The notes: a model not told the origin generated them from the sequence alone. Positions 16,634 to 26,098 are shown, counted from the stretch's first letter. The stretch is 49,432 nt of DNA from Clostridiales bacterium (GCA_012520295.1 JAAYOP010000078.1:1-49432), one strand, 5' to 3'. Program-made: numbers and translations.

Positions 16634-18091
16634 ATGAAACTATTTGGTAATTCAGGTAAAAACAGAAGGAAGAAAGCCAGGAATAAAGCAGAAAAGGCTC
16701 ACAGTCCGGTAACCTCTGAGCAGGCAGAGCCTGTTGAGCCCGGAGAGATAAAGAGGACTCCGGAAGAAAAAAAGAAAATCGAAGAGATGATTCAGCAATA
16801 CCAAAAGAAGAAAATGAAAAGACGCATAATAATTCTCGGTGTTTTCATTGTTATTATGCTGTCTTTTGTAATATTTCTAAGCTCTATGTTTGAAGCTCCC
16901 GAGCAAAAACAGCAGGACTTTGTTCCCAATACCCCTCAGGGCACCGAAGATATAGACCCGTCTCCCCAGGTTACGGATTCATATAGAAAAGAGGGATTTT
17001 ATACATTTGCTGTAGTGGGCAAGGACCAGGGAAACGGCAATACGGACACTATGATTGTGGGTGCATATGACGCTGAAAACAAAAAGCTCAATATCCTCAA
17101 CATACCTCGTGATACCATGGTCAATGTCCCGTGGAGCGTAAAAAAGGTAAACACCATTATGGCCTTCAGCTCCGAGCCAATAGAGGGACTCAAGTCCGGA
17201 CTGAAGGACTTGCTGGGCTATACCGTGGACAACTATATAGTTGTTGATCTGGATGCGTTTGTGACCCTGGTTGACACAATAGGCGGAGTATGGTTTGACG
17301 TTCCGGTTGATATGGACTACGAAGATCCCAAGCAGGACTTATATATACACATCCCAAAGGGCTACAAGCATCTCAACGGCGAGGAAGCGATGAAGGTGAT
17401 TCGCTACAGGGGATATCCCGGTGCCGACATAGAGCGTATATCAACCCAGCAGAGCTTTATGAAGGCAGTGGCAAGTCAGATGCTGCAGATTGAAAACATC
17501 ACTAAAATAGACGATTTTGCAGCCATCTTCTCCGAATATGTAGATACGGATCTGGCTTTAAAGAACATTGCCTGGTATGGTCGGGAATTATGGGGCTTAA
17601 AGGAGGAGGACATAACCTTCTATACCATGCCCGAATTCTATAATGATTCCGTAAAAGGGCTTTCCTATTGCACGATTATGGTTGACGAGTGGCTAAAGCT
17701 GCTCAATGAATGCTTCAATCCTTTCAATGAGAGGATTACGGCAAACCATCTTAATATACTGACCAGAGATGAAAACGGAAACCTCTATGCCACAACGGGC
17801 ACCATAGAGGGAGGGATTGACTCATTTTATGACAATACAAAGAACTCCAAAAATGATCCGGAGCCTGATATAACACCGTCCACCAACTCAGAAGCTCCGG
17901 TGCAATCTGAACCACCTGTTGAGGAAACGCCCCCCACTGTGGAGACGCCCTCCATTGAGGATACACCTCCCATCGAGGAGACACCTCCCAATGACGAGAC
18001 ACCTCCCAATGACGAGACACCTCCTATCGAGGAGACGCCTCCCGTCGAGACAGAATTCGATTATACAGAGCAGTTCGCCGAAACCGGCTGA
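16634..18091 (+). CDS. LCP (LytR-CpsA-Psr) family cell-wall ligase, with repeat tail
   Basis: LCP enzymes transfer anionic glycopolymers from lipid carriers to peptidoglycan. The ATG at 16634 follows GAGGGA and gives 485 residues. A basic cytoplasmic segment of about 63 residues precedes one membrane helix (about 64-84). The outer LCP domain begins at FYTFAVVGKDQGNGNTDTM and has NIPRDTMVNVPW, with the conserved Asp and Arg residues. The C-terminal tail is seven hexapeptides of the form (I/V/N)(E/D)ETPP, probably extended and wall-embedded. The next gene is a paralogue, so this is a tandem duplication. LCP genes are common at this place in Clostridia. Confidence 0.93.
   Translation: MKLFGNSGKNRRKKARNKAEKAHSPVTSEQAEPVEPGEIKRTPEEKKKIEEMIQQYQKKKMKRRIIILGVFIVIMLSFVIFLSSMFEAPEQKQQDFVPNTPQGTEDIDPSPQVTDSYRKEGFYTFAVVGKDQGNGNTDTMIVGAYDAENKKLNILNIPRDTMVNVPWSVKKVNTIMAFSSEPIEGLKSGLKDLLGYTVDNYIVVDLDAFVTLVDTIGGVWFDVPVDMDYEDPKQDLYIHIPKGYKHLNGEEAMKVIRYRGYPGADIERISTQQSFMKAVASQMLQIENITKIDDFAAIFSEYVDTDLALKNIAWYGRELWGLKEEDITFYTMPEFYNDSVKGLSYCTIMVDEWLKLLNECFNPFNERITANHLNILTRDENGNLYATTGTIEGGIDSFYDNTKNSKNDPEPDITPSTNSEAPVQSEPPVEETPPTVETPSIEDTPPIEETPPNDETPPNDETPPIEETPPVETEFDYTEQFAETG
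17918..18043 (+). repeat. Seven 18-base tandem repeats inside the first LCP gene
   Basis: Seven successive 18-base units encode VEETPP, TVETPS, IEDTPP, IEETPP, NDETPP, NDETPP and IEETPP. The two NDETPP units are nearly identical in DNA (CCCAATGACGAGACACCT), which suggests recent slippage. The array also opens a long false frame in another phase. Confidence 0.85.
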
Positions 18092-18119
18092 TCAAATATA
18101 TTACATCAGGGAAAAAGTA

Positions 18120-19226
18120 ATGAGGCATATAATACAGGAAGATGAGCCTGGGCGTTCAATCGAGGAGCAGAGGCGAATTAACAGGATGATTGAACGCTAC
18201 CAAAGAAGAAAAAGAAAAAGGCGAATAGCAGCAGGAGTTTTGTTTCTTTTGATAATTACGCCGATTATATTATACAAATCCTGTGTAAGGCCTCCCAGGA
18301 TAGACAGGGACATGCCGGCAGGGCCTTATGTGCCCGGAGATAACGGAGTGGCGGAAAACACCCCTCCTGTCCCGCAGACAGTGGCGCGAAAAGATGAGTT
18401 TTATACCTTCGCGATTGTAGGTAAGGATAACGGGAACGGGAACACCGATACAATGCTTATCGGAGCCTTTGATAATTCAAATAAAAAGTTAAATATAATC
18501 AGCATACCGAGAGATACCCTTGTCAACGTACCCTGGAGCACAAAAAAAGCCAATACCTTCATGTCCGGCAATGATGAGATTAAGGGCCTGAAAGAGGGGC
18601 TGAGGGATTTAACCGGCTTTACTGTAGACAGCTACTTTGTGGTGGATATGGAGGCTTTTGTTGCCATAGTGGATGCCCTGGACGGTGTGGATTTTGAAGT
18701 TCCCATTGATATGAATTATGAGGACCCCGTACAGGATTTGTATATCCACATACCCGCAGGATATCAGCATCTGGACGGAGAGCATGCTCTCCAGGTTGTG
18801 AGATTTCGGTCGGGTTACCCACTGCAGGATATAGACAGAATTAAAACACAGCAGTCATTTATTAAAGCCATAATAAAAAAATGCCTGAATACAGGCAATC
18901 TATTTAAGCTCACAGAATTTGTTGATATTTTTACCAGGTATGTAAAGACAGACTTGGATGCGGGAACTATAATATGGTATATCCGGCAGTGCATGAATCT
19001 GGAGGAAGAGAATATCTCCTTTTTGACGCTGCCGACCAAATATGATGAATATATTAACGGCACCTCCTATTGCGTTATAAAGCTGGAGGAATGGCTGGAC
19101 AGTATAAATTCATATCTAAATCCGTATATGGAAGAGATAACTGCCGATAATGTAAATATTATAACAAGAGATTCGGATGGCAACCTATATTCCACATCGG
19201 GAGAAATTCTTGGAGATATCGCATAA
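18120..19226 (+). CDS. Second LCP family cell-wall ligase
   Basis: Paralogue of the preceding gene: FYTFAIVGKDNGNGNTDTM and SIPRDTLVNVPW align closely, as do the stretches around DLYIHIP and TQQSF. The ATG at 18120 follows AGGGA by about 8 bases and gives 368 residues. The frame is open further upstream, but that part reads the repeat tail of the previous gene out of phase. A membrane helix lies at about 36-53, then the LCP domain. Unlike its neighbour it lacks the ETPP tail. Two copies may attach different polymers or act redundantly; the sequence cannot decide. Confidence 0.92.
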   Translation: MRHIIQEDEPGRSIEEQRRINRMIERYQRRKRKRRIAAGVLFLLIITPIILYKSCVRPPRIDRDMPAGPYVPGDNGVAENTPPVPQTVARKDEFYTFAIVGKDNGNGNTDTMLIGAFDNSNKKLNIISIPRDTLVNVPWSTKKANTFMSGNDEIKGLKEGLRDLTGFTVDSYFVVDMEAFVAIVDALDGVDFEVPIDMNYEDPVQDLYIHIPAGYQHLDGEHALQVVRFRSGYPLQDIDRIKTQQSFIKAIIKKCLNTGNLFKLTEFVDIFTRYVKTDLDAGTIIWYIRQCMNLEEENISFLTLPTKYDEYINGTSYCVIKLEEWLDSINSYLNPYMEEITADNVNIITRDSDGNLYSTSGEILGDIA

Positions 19227-19296
19227 ACCTCATTGCCGATAAATTTATTCTCCTAAATGTATGCGGTGTAAAATTAATTCAGGAAAGGAAACCCAT

Positions 19297-19674
19297 ATGC
19301 TGACGCCAAAACAAATAATGGAGGTACTTGTAAAAGTCCTCGACAGTAAAAAGGCCAGGGACATCTGCGTTCTTAAAACCGATGAAATAACGATACTGGC
19401 CGATTATTTCATAATATGTACCGCAAACTCCACCACCCATATAAAAACACTCGCCGATGAAGCGTCAAAGTCTATGGCTGAAAAGGATGAGCCGCCTCTG
19501 AGAACAGAGGGGGTTCGCAGTGGTGGATGGGTTCTGATAGATTTCGCTTCCGTTGTTCTTCATATATTTCTCGATGAAACGCGGAAGTTTTATGACTTGG
19601 AAAGGTTGTGGAGCGATGCTGCCAGAGTTGATATTTCTGAGCTTATTCAATCTGAGCCCGATACAAAGGCATGA
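19297..19674 (+). CDS. rsfS: Ribosomal silencing factor RsfS
   Basis: Binds ribosomal protein L14 on the large subunit and blocks subunit joining under poor nutrition. The ATG at 19297 follows AGGAAAGGAA and gives 125 residues. Iojap-family landmarks are DITILADYFIICT-like (here DEITILADYFIICTA), GGWVLIDFASVVLHIF and FYDLERLW. It belongs to the yhbY-nadD-yqeK cluster; two LCP genes have been placed between it and the fused nadD-yqeK. Confidence 0.95.
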   Translation: MLTPKQIMEVLVKVLDSKKARDICVLKTDEITILADYFIICTANSTTHIKTLADEASKSMAEKDEPPLRTEGVRSGGWVLIDFASVVLHIFLDETRKFYDLERLWSDAARVDISELIQSEPDTKA

Positions 19675-19702
19675 CGGACAGTGTTTGACGGACAAGTAAA
19701 TT

Positions 19703-19732
19703 GCGGCGCGGGCCCCGGCCGCGTCGCTTTTT
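19703..19732 (+). terminator. Intrinsic terminator after rsfS
   Basis: A very GC-rich stem (GCGGCGCGGGCC with GGCCGCGTCGC, imperfect) is followed by TTTTT. It separates the rsfS operon from leuS, so leuS probably has its own promoter in the 75 bases that follow, though I see no clear one. Confidence 0.65.
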
Positions 19733-19779
19733 CAGACAAATGTGACCTGACTGTGAGCTTACTCATGTTTCTATAGGTG

Positions 19780-19796
19780 CTGCCGTATTACGGCAG
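19780..19796 (+). promoter_or_regulatory. Hairpin next to the leuS ribosome site
   Basis: CTGCCGT, loop ATT, ACGGCAG: a perfect 7-base stem ending 3 bases before GGAGG (19800-19804). No T-box features are visible in the leuS leader, which is too short for one. The core TGCCG..CGGCA resembles the hairpins before plsX, rdgB and the zinc-ribbon gene. Confidence 0.4.
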
Positions 19797-19809
19797 AATG
19801 GAGGATCAT

Positions 19810-22233
19810 ATGAAATACGATTTTAACAGGATAGAAAAGAAATGGCAGGATATATGGCGTGAAAAAAAGTGTTTTCGTGCACTTGAAGGAAGCGATAAAC
19901 CTAAGCTCTATACCCTCATAGAGTTTCCATATCCTTCGGGAAACGGGCTGCATGTGGGACACGCCCGCCCCTATACCGCAATGGACATTGTGTCGAGAAA
20001 AAAGAGGATGCAGGGCTATAATGTCCTGTTTCCCATGGGCTGGGACGCTTTCGGACTGCCCACCGAAAACTATGCCATTGCCAACAAAGTCCATCCCGCC
20101 AAGGTTACTTCCGCAAACATCGAAAACTTTCGCCGTCAGATACAATCCCTGGGATACAGCTTTGACTGGGACAGGGAAGTTTGTACTACGGACCCCAAAT
20201 ACTACAAATGGACCCAGTGGATATTCCTGCAGCTTTTCAAAAAAGGGCTGGCCTATAAAGCCACAATGCCGGTAAACTGGTGCACATCCTGCAAATGTGT
20301 TCTGGCCAATGAAGAGGTTATTGACAATTCCTGCGAGCGCTGTGGGAGTTCCGTTGTGCGCAAGGAAAAAAGCCAATGGATGCTCAGGATTACCCAGTAT
20401 GCGGAAAGGCTGATAAATGACCTGGACGAGGTTGATTATCTGGAGAGGATAAAAACACAGCAAATAAACTGGATTGGCCGCTCCACAGGAGCAGAGGTGG
20501 ACTTTAACACCACATTGGACGATAAAATTAAAGTATTCACCACAAGACCGGATACCCTTTTCGGAGCCACATATATGGTAATGTCCCCGGAGCATGAGCT
20601 GATAACAAAATGGTCGGCCCATATTGAAAATATGGATGAGGTCAATGCTTACCGGAGGCAGGCTGCCGGGAAATCAGAGCTGGAAAGAACAGAGCTGAAT
20701 AAGGAAAAAACCGGAGTGGAGATCCGGGGAATAAAAGCAATAAATCCCGTTAATAACAACCTCATACCTATCTTCATATCAGACTACGTTTTGGCTACCT
20801 ATGGAACGGGAGCCATTATGGCCGTGCCCGGCCATGACCAGAGAGACTGGGAATTCGCCAAGAAATTCGGCCTTCCCATTGTGGAGGTAGTCGAGGGCGG
20901 AAATGTACAGGAGGCTGCCTACACCGATGTGGAAACCGGTATTATGGTCAATTCCGAGTTTTTAAACGGGCTTGAAGTGGATGAGGCAAAGGAAAAAATA
21001 ATTAAATGGCTGGAGGAAAAAAGCCTGGGCGCACGGAAGATAAACTATAAGCTCCGTGACTGGGTGTTTTCCCGACAGCGTTATTGGGGAGAGCCTATTC
21101 CTATAATTATCTGCGATAAATGCGGCTATGTGCCCGTAGACGAGAGGGAGCTTCCTCTGATATTGCCCGAGGTGGAATCCTATGAAACAACCGATACCGG
21201 GGAATCGCCCCTCTCCAAGATAACCGACTGGGTGAAAACGACCTGTCCCAAATGCGGCGGCCCGGCTGAAAGGGAAACCGACACAATGCCCCAATGGGCT
21301 GGCTCGTGCTGGTATTATCTCAGATATATGGATCCCCATAACGACAAGGAGCTTGCCTCCAGGGAGGCCATAGATTACTGGCATCAGGTGGACTGGTACA
21401 ACGGCGGGATGGAGCATACAACCCTGCACCTCCTCTACTCCAGATTTTGGCACAAATTCCTCTATGACATTGGGATAGTCCCCACCAAAGAGCCCTATGC
21501 GAAAAGAACAAGCCAAGGAATGATACTGGGCGAGGACGGACAAAAAATGTCCAAGTCAAGGGGGAATGTAGTCAACCCTACGGATGTGGTCAATAGCTAC
21601 GGCGCTGACACAATGCGTCTTTACATCATGTTCATAGGCGACTTTGAAAAAGCCGCTCCCTGGTCCTCAAATGCGGTAAAAGGCTGCAAGCGGTTTCTTG
21701 ACAGAGTGTGGAATCTTGCCGTAAAAAACAAGGATAATAATGAAGGCTACTCGCCGAAAAATGAAGCCTCCATACACAGGACAATAAAAAAAGTCGGCGA
21801 AGACATTGACGAGATGAAGTTCAATACGGCAATTGCCGCAATGATGGCCCTTGTCAATGAATACTATGAAAACGGAGCCAGCAGAGGAGATTTAAAGGCC
21901 CTGCTTCTGATGCTCTCGCCCTTTGCACCCCACATAGCGGACGAGATATGGGAAAGGCTCGGTTTTCAGGGAATGGCTTCAATGCAACCCTGGCCGAAGT
22001 ATGACGAGGAAAAACTAGTGGATGCGGAAAAAACCATTGCTGTGCAGGTAAACGGGAAACTGAAAACGACGATTGTTGTGCCTGTTGACAGTGAGGATTC
22101 TGCTGTAGTGCAGGCCGCTGTGGAGGATGAAAAGATAAAAAGAATTTTGCAGGGAATGGATTTGGTAAAGTCAATTGTGGTCAGGAATAAGCTTGTAAAC
22201 CTGGTGCTGAAGCCAAAAAAACTTGACAAGTAA
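19810..22233 (+). CDS. leuS: Leucyl-tRNA synthetase
   Basis: Class I synthetase that charges tRNA-Leu. The ATG at 19810 follows GGAGG (19800-19804) and gives 807 residues. The HIGH-type motif is in [16 protein letters not shown], and KMSKS is in [14 protein letters not shown]. The CP1 editing domain lies between them, with the threonine-rich [12 protein letters not shown] and [15 protein letters not shown] motifs that remove mischarged amino acids. Paired cysteines ([13 protein letters not shown] and CEKCG-type sites) suggest zinc binding. The anticodon-binding and C-terminal domains are complete. Its stop codon lies within the rpsU promoter. Confidence 0.97.
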   Translation: MKYDFNRIEKKWQDIWREKKCFRALEGSDKPKLYTLIEFPYPSGNGLHVGHARPYTAMDIVSRKKRMQGYNVLFPMGWDAFGLPTENYAIANKVHPAKVTSANIENFRRQIQSLGYSFDWDREVCTTDPKYYKWTQWIFLQLFKKGLAYKATMPVNWCTSCKCVLANEEVIDNSCERCGSSVVRKEKSQWMLRITQYAERLINDLDEVDYLERIKTQQINWIGRSTGAEVDFNTTLDDKIKVFTTRPDTLFGATYMVMSPEHELITKWSAHIENMDEVNAYRRQAAGKSELERTELNKEKTGVEIRGIKAINPVNNNLIPIFISDYVLATYGTGAIMAVPGHDQRDWEFAKKFGLPIVEVVEGGNVQEAAYTDVETGIMVNSEFLNGLEVDEAKEKIIKWLEEKSLGARKINYKLRDWVFSRQRYWGEPIPIIICDKCGYVPVDERELPLILPEVESYETTDTGESPLSKITDWVKTTCPKCGGPAERETDTMPQWAGSCWYYLRYMDPHNDKELASREAIDYWHQVDWYNGGMEHTTLHLLYSRFWHKFLYDIGIVPTKEPYAKRTSQGMILGEDGQKMSKSRGNVVNPTDVVNSYGADTMRLYIMFIGDFEKAAPWSSNAVKGCKRFLDRVWNLAVKNKDNNEGYSPKNEASIHRTIKKVGEDIDEMKFNTAIAAMMALVNEYYENGASRGDLKALLLMLSPFAPHIADEIWERLGFQGMASMQPWPKYDEEKLVDAEKTIAVQVNGKLKTTIVVPVDSEDSAVVQAAVEDEKIKRILQGMDLVKSIVVRNKLVNLVLKPKKLDK

Positions 22234-22251
22234 AGGTCCCATAGGTATAAT
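22223..22251 (+). promoter_or_regulatory. Consensus sigma-A promoter for rpsU
   Basis: TTGACA, exactly 17 bases, TATAAT: a perfect consensus. The -35 encodes the last residues of LeuS and the stop codon (22231-22233) lies in the spacer. Transcription should start near 22258. Confidence 0.85.
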
Positions 22252-22318
22252 ACGAGTGTTAAAGTCGGTAACAGGCCCTTAAACACTCCTTGGAGTGGAT
22301 TGGAGGGAGGGAAAGCAG

Positions 22319-22504
22319 ATGGCAGAAATTAGAGTTAAGGAAAATGAGTCTCTGGATAGCGCTTTAAAGCGTTTCAAGCGTAGCTGCGCAAAGGCCGGAG
22401 TTCTTTCTGACCTCAGAAAGAGAGAGTATTATCAGAGTCCTAGCGTAAAGCGCCGTAAAAAATCGGAAGCTGCGCGAAAAAATAAGAATAAGAGACATCG
22501 ATAA
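22319..22504 (+). CDS. rpsU: Small ribosomal subunit protein bS21
   Basis: A 61-residue basic protein that contacts the 3' end of 16S rRNA near the anti-Shine-Dalgarno region. [21 protein letters not shown] and the Arg/Lys-rich tail are typical. The ATG at 22319 follows the very strong site GGAGGGAGGG (22302-22311). Just upstream CACTCC-TT-GGAGTG (22284-22297) is a perfect hairpin whose CTCC could instead pair with the ribosome site. The gene is monocistronic, with its own promoter and terminator. Confidence 0.96.
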   Translation: MAEIRVKENESLDSALKRFKRSCAKAGVLSDLRKREYYQSPSVKRRKKSEAARKNKNKRHR

Positions 22505-22511
22505 GAGTTTT

Positions 22512-22541
22512 AAATCCGGATTGTTCCAATCCGGATTTTTT
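22512..22541 (+). terminator. Intrinsic terminator of rpsU
   Basis: AAATCCGGATT, loop GTTCC, AATCCGGATTT, followed by a T-run to 22541. Only 7 bases after the rpsU stop. Confidence 0.85.
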
Positions 22542-22601
22542 ACATAATATTTAATAGGATGTATGATGCCCCAGCTTTATTCAGATGAGTAAAAACCATT
22601 A

Positions 22602-23381
22602 TTATAATGCTGAACAAAAGCTCAGCGCCGTTTCGATTATCGTGCTGTTTACTTCTGGATAAAATAAGATTGCTTTTTCTATCCCGAGCTTTTGAGCCAG
22701 CTCGATTTTTTTGTATACACTGTAACTGTCGTCATACAGAACGAAGTGCAGACCCTGACGACTTTTATATGTAAAGTAGTGGCAGCACAGCTCTTCTGAA
22801 AACTGGGGCTTTGCCCCGGTGTATTCAATAAGCTCATTAATCCTTTTATGAGTTATTCTCTGGCCGTGCCCTGTATGGGCCGGAAGCAGGAAGTCATGAC
22901 TCAATATCTCCAAATCAAGGATAATATTTCCGCGGCTGTATTTTTGGGCACAGTCCTTCAGCCTTTGGAGCAATGTGCCACCGGTAACGGCGGTGGTCAA
23001 TATCACCTTACACTCATTTACGAAGCCTGCTGCCCATTCAGACACATAAAAGGCAAGTCTATGGCGCTTCAGCTCCGTATTCAGGGCGGACAGCAAGTTG
23101 CCTGCAAAGGGACAGGGAGGCTCAAAATCAGCTATAACACCGGAATAGGAACGGTTTGCGCATTCCGACAGAATATGCCGTTTAAGTCTTTCCGTGTCCC
23201 TGGTTTCTGAGGCCTTCATATTCGTTATCAGCATCAGCCCGCGTCGTAGAGCGTCCGGGAGCTTTGCCCGGTAGAGATATGCTCCGCAGGTCTTATAGGC
23301 CATATGGGCAAGGGGAATGCCCCATAGAAGCGCATTCTTGCAGTTCTCGGGTGGGGTGGCCAATATGAGCTCAAAGGACAT
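22602..23381 (-). CDS. Unknown protein, possibly a degenerate GH18-like TIM barrel
   Basis: I do not recognise this 259-residue protein by name. The start is supported by AAGGAGG just upstream on the minus strand. SYSGVIADFEPP resembles the beta-4 strand of GH18 proteins (DxxDxE), of which only Asp and Glu remain. YDDSYSVYKKIELAQKLGIEKAILFYPEV resembles the last repeat of spore-cortex GH18 hydrolases of the YaaH type. No signal peptide or membrane helix is clear. It stands alone, convergent with rpsU. A catalytically altered cell-wall or spore protein is possible, but this is inference from motif shape. Confidence 0.6.
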   Translation of the reverse strand: MSFELILATPPENCKNALLWGIPLAHMAYKTCGAYLYRAKLPDALRRGLMLITNMKASETRDTERLKRHILSECANRSYSGVIADFEPPCPFAGNLLSALNTELKRHRLAFYVSEWAAGFVNECKVILTTAVTGGTLLQRLKDCAQKYSRGNIILDLEILSHDFLLPAHTGHGQRITHKRINELIEYTGAKPQFSEELCCHYFTYKSRQGLHFVLYDDSYSVYKKIELAQKLGIEKAILFYPEVNSTIIETALSFCSAL

Positions 23382-23752
23382 GGGGGGAACCTCCTTAAAG
23401 GTTGACGCTGCACCGCGGATCTGCCTGCAGGGGACAGCTCCCTCTTTGATTACCGATGATTTTTATTATTACAGCATTAAGCTTTGAAGCCTTCCTCTGC
23501 AGACTACTGTCTGCTTAAAACAGCCAACTCCACTGCAGCTGGCGGCTATCAGCATAAGATAATAGACAGAAAACAGGAAAAATTAAATTGAAAGAAGAAC
23601 AATGGACAATGATGGGCAATAGTGCTATACTTTCATCAATAGCCTCAGGATATAATTTCTTGCTGTCGGCATATACATCTGACACAGACTATGCATCAGA
23701 CGGAATATAATATTTGCGTCTTACTTATTCATAAATCGAGTGGAGATGAGTG
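23382..23752. other. Intergenic gap between two divergent genes
   Basis: This 371-base gap must hold the promoters of the minus-strand gene on its left and of yqeG on its right. I see no strong sigma-A pair. The sequence is AT-rich near the right end, with a TATAAT-like stretch at about 23705. No open frame of note and no long hairpin is present. Confidence 0.5.
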
Positions 23753-24256
23753 ATGGGATTTTCTTTAGTACCTGATATACGCGTAGATTCTATTTTTGAA
23801 ATCACACCTGAAATGCTGGCTTCAAGAGGCATCAGTCTGCTTCTCCTAGATCTGGACAATACCCTGGCACCCTATTCCAAAAATCCTCCGTCAAAGGAAC
23901 TTTTTTTGTGGAGGGAGAGAATGGAATCGGCGGGGATTACCCTGTTTATAGTATCCAATACAAAAACACAGCGAGCTGAAATCTTTGCCCGAAGCTTTGG
24001 TGTCCCTTATATAGACGGGGCGAAAAAGCCATCGCCAAGGGGCATAATAAAAGCGATTGAAGGCTGCGGAAAGAAAGCTTCTGAGACCGCGTTGGCAGGG
24101 GATCAGATTTTTACGGATGTCCTTGGAGCAAATATCAGCGGCATCACATCGATTATAGTAAAACCTATAAAGTTTATAAATCCTTTGATTGCTCTGAGAT
24201 ATTATATAGAAATACCCTTCAGGCTTATGAGGAAAAAGGAGCTGACCAATGAGTAA
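23753..24256 (+). CDS. YqeG family HAD phosphatase
   Basis: A HAD IIIA-type phosphatase of 167 residues. Motif I is DLDNTLAP (nucleophile Asp33 and acid Asp35), motif II is SNTKT, motif III has the lysine in AKKPSP, and motif IV is GDQIFTDVLGAN. The family substrate is not settled, although some relatives dephosphorylate phosphatidylglycerol phosphate in eukaryotes. The ATG at 23753 is preceded by GGAG at 23742. A GTG directly before it is also in frame. It overlaps pepP by 8 bases, so the two are co-translated. Confidence 0.92.
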   Translation: MGFSLVPDIRVDSIFEITPEMLASRGISLLLLDLDNTLAPYSKNPPSKELFLWRERMESAGITLFIVSNTKTQRAEIFARSFGVPYIDGAKKPSPRGIIKAIEGCGKKASETALAGDQIFTDVLGANISGITSIIVKPIKFINPLIALRYYIEIPFRLMRKKELTNE

Positions 24257-25316
24257 TATTGAAAAAATAAAAAATGCCATTGCCGCCAGGGATATTGACG
24301 CAATGCTCATTACCGGCGGAGTTAACAGGCGCTATGCAACCGGTTTTCCGTCTTCGGCCGGAGTTGCCCTAGTTGCCCGGGACGCCTCATATTTTTTTAC
24401 GGATTCCAGGTATATTGAAGCCGCGAAAAAAGCAATAAAAGGCATGCAGGTTGAGATTGCCGATTTGAAAACTAAATATACTGACAGAATAAACAGTGTT
24501 ATAGAAAAGCATGGTATAAAAACGCTGGGAGTCGAGGAGGAGGTGCTGAGCCACCGGGATTTTATAAAATATGAAGACAAGCTCAATGCCTCACTGGTTC
24601 CCGCTCAAAGCGTTTTAAATGACCTTAGGGTTGCTAAGGATGAAGCTGAAATAGATAAGCTCATAAAGGCCCAAAGGCTTGCTGAAAAGGCCTTTGAGAG
24701 TGTGCTCAAGCTCATAAAGCCGGGTATAACTGAAAAAGAAATTGCCGCAGAGCTCATCTACAGCATGCTAAGGCTTGGCGCGGATAATGTCTCCTTTGAT
24801 CCTATAGTTGTCGCAGGTGAAAAAACAAGCCTTCCCCACGGAGTGCCCGGAAACGAGAAAATTCGTGAAGGGAGCTTTATTACCATAGATTTTGGCTGCA
24901 GGCTGGACGGGTATTGCTCAGATATGACGAGAACCGTGGCTGTGGGCAAAATAACAGATGAGATGAAAAAGGTATATGATATTGTTCTTCAGGCGCAGAT
25001 GCGCGGGATTGAAGCGGCCAGGGCAGGGGTTACAGGAGCCGATGTGGACGCTGCGGCCAGAGATGTTATCCACAAGGCCGGTTACGGTGAGTTTTTTGGC
25101 CACGGTTTTGGCCACGGCCTCGGATTGGAAATACATGAGGCACCCACGGCTTCGCCGTCTGGGAAAACCGAGCTACCCGAGGGCTCTGTTATTTCCGCCG
25201 AACCGGGAATATACATCCCCGGGAAGTTCGGAGTCCGGATTGAGGATGTGATAGTTATAAGGAAAAACGGAAGCGAAAACATAACAAAAACTACGAAGGA
25301 ATTGATAATCCTTTAA
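24249..25316 (+). CDS. pepP: Xaa-Pro aminopeptidase (M24B)
   Basis: Metallopeptidase that releases an N-terminal residue linked to proline. Residues 1-125 form the creatinase-like N-terminal domain, and residues 130-350 the pita-bread fold. The five metal ligands are Asp214 (TIDFG), Asp225 (CSDMTRT), His289 (GHGLGLEIHE), Glu318 (SAEPGIY) and Glu332 (RIEDV). The length of 355 residues is typical of the short Bacillota form. The gene order pepP-efp is widespread in Bacillota. Confidence 0.95.
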   Translation: MSNIEKIKNAIAARDIDAMLITGGVNRRYATGFPSSAGVALVARDASYFFTDSRYIEAAKKAIKGMQVEIADLKTKYTDRINSVIEKHGIKTLGVEEEVLSHRDFIKYEDKLNASLVPAQSVLNDLRVAKDEAEIDKLIKAQRLAEKAFESVLKLIKPGITEKEIAAELIYSMLRLGADNVSFDPIVVAGEKTSLPHGVPGNEKIREGSFITIDFGCRLDGYCSDMTRTVAVGKITDEMKKVYDIVLQAQMRGIEAARAGVTGADVDAAARDVIHKAGYGEFFGHGFGHGLGLEIHEAPTASPSGKTELPEGSVISAEPGIYIPGKFGVRIEDVIVIRKNGSENITKTTKELIIL

Positions 25317-25343
25317 ATATATATCAATCTTTATTGATTCTTC

Positions 25344-25372
25344 TTGCAATGAACAGGAAAATATTATAAAAT
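25344..25372 (+). promoter_or_regulatory. Candidate promoter for efp
   Basis: TTGCAA, 17 bases, TAAAAT, about 80 bases before the efp start. The AT-rich context allows other registers, so the exact -10 is uncertain. Confidence 0.4.
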
Positions 25373-25450
25373 TTTTGCGCAGACTATATGCTGCAACATC
25401 TGATTATATATTTAGTTTAAATACAAATAATAGTACGAGGGGGACTCTTT

Positions 25451-26014
25451 ATGATATCAGCCGGAGATTTTAGAAACGGTATAACCTTTGAAATGGACGG
25501 AAATGTTATGCAGGTCCTGGAATTTCAGCATGTGAAGCCGGGAAAGGGAGCCGCATTCGTCCGCGCCAAGATAAAAAATATCATTACCGGAGTAGTCACG
25601 GAAACAACCTTTAGCCCTACGGACAAATTCGAAAGCGCTTATGTTGAAAGAAAAGACATGGAGTACAGCTACAATGACGGCAACCTATACTACTTTATGG
25701 ATATGGAAACATATGATTTAATACCCATTGACGGCAGTATGCTGGGCGATAGCTTTAAATTTGTCAAGGAAAATACAGCGTGCAAGGTTATGTCTTATAA
25801 AGGCAATGTATTTGGCGTGGAGCCGCCGAATTTTGTGGAGCTTGAAGTTACGGAGACTGAACCGGGATTTAAAGGAGATACGGCAACAAACGTCATGAAG
25901 CCGGCTACTCTTGAAACGGGCGCGGAAGTAAAGGTCCCTCTATTTATAAGTATTGGCGACCGTATAAAAATAGACACCAGATCCGGTGAATATCTGGAGC
26001 GGGTAAAAGACTGA
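25451..26014 (+). CDS. efp: Translation elongation factor P
   Basis: Rescues ribosomes stalled at runs of proline. The 187-residue protein has the KOW-like domain I with the loop PGKGAA; Lys32 is the residue modified in many bacteria. OB domains II and III follow, ending with the signature around [21 protein letters not shown] lies 8 to 13 bases before the ATG. No EpmA/EpmB or EarP modification genes are in the window. Confidence 0.97.
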   Translation: MISAGDFRNGITFEMDGNVMQVLEFQHVKPGKGAAFVRAKIKNIITGVVTETTFSPTDKFESAYVERKDMEYSYNDGNLYYFMDMETYDLIPIDGSMLGDSFKFVKENTACKVMSYKGNVFGVEPPNFVELEVTETEPGFKGDTATNVMKPATLETGAEVKVPLFISIGDRIKIDTRSGEYLERVKD

Positions 26015-26098
26015 GTCATTTTAACTCAGCCCCTACAGGATTTTCTGTTTATGAAACACAGCTGTGGGCAATATTATTTAATATAATGCAATAAATAC

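Noticed and set aside
17918-18043. CRISPR-like array
   Set aside because: The repeats are 18 bases, in frame and without spacers; they encode a protein tail. No other regularly spaced repeat exists in the window.
17919-18119. N-terminal extension of the second LCP protein
   Set aside because: The frame reads the ETPP repeats of the preceding gene out of phase, giving an Arg/Pro/His-rich chain. The ATG at 18120 has its own ribosome site and starts a normal LCP protein.
19675-19809. T-box leader before leuS
   Set aside because: The gap is only 135 bases, its first half is the rsfS terminator, and no T-box sequence or specifier stem is visible.
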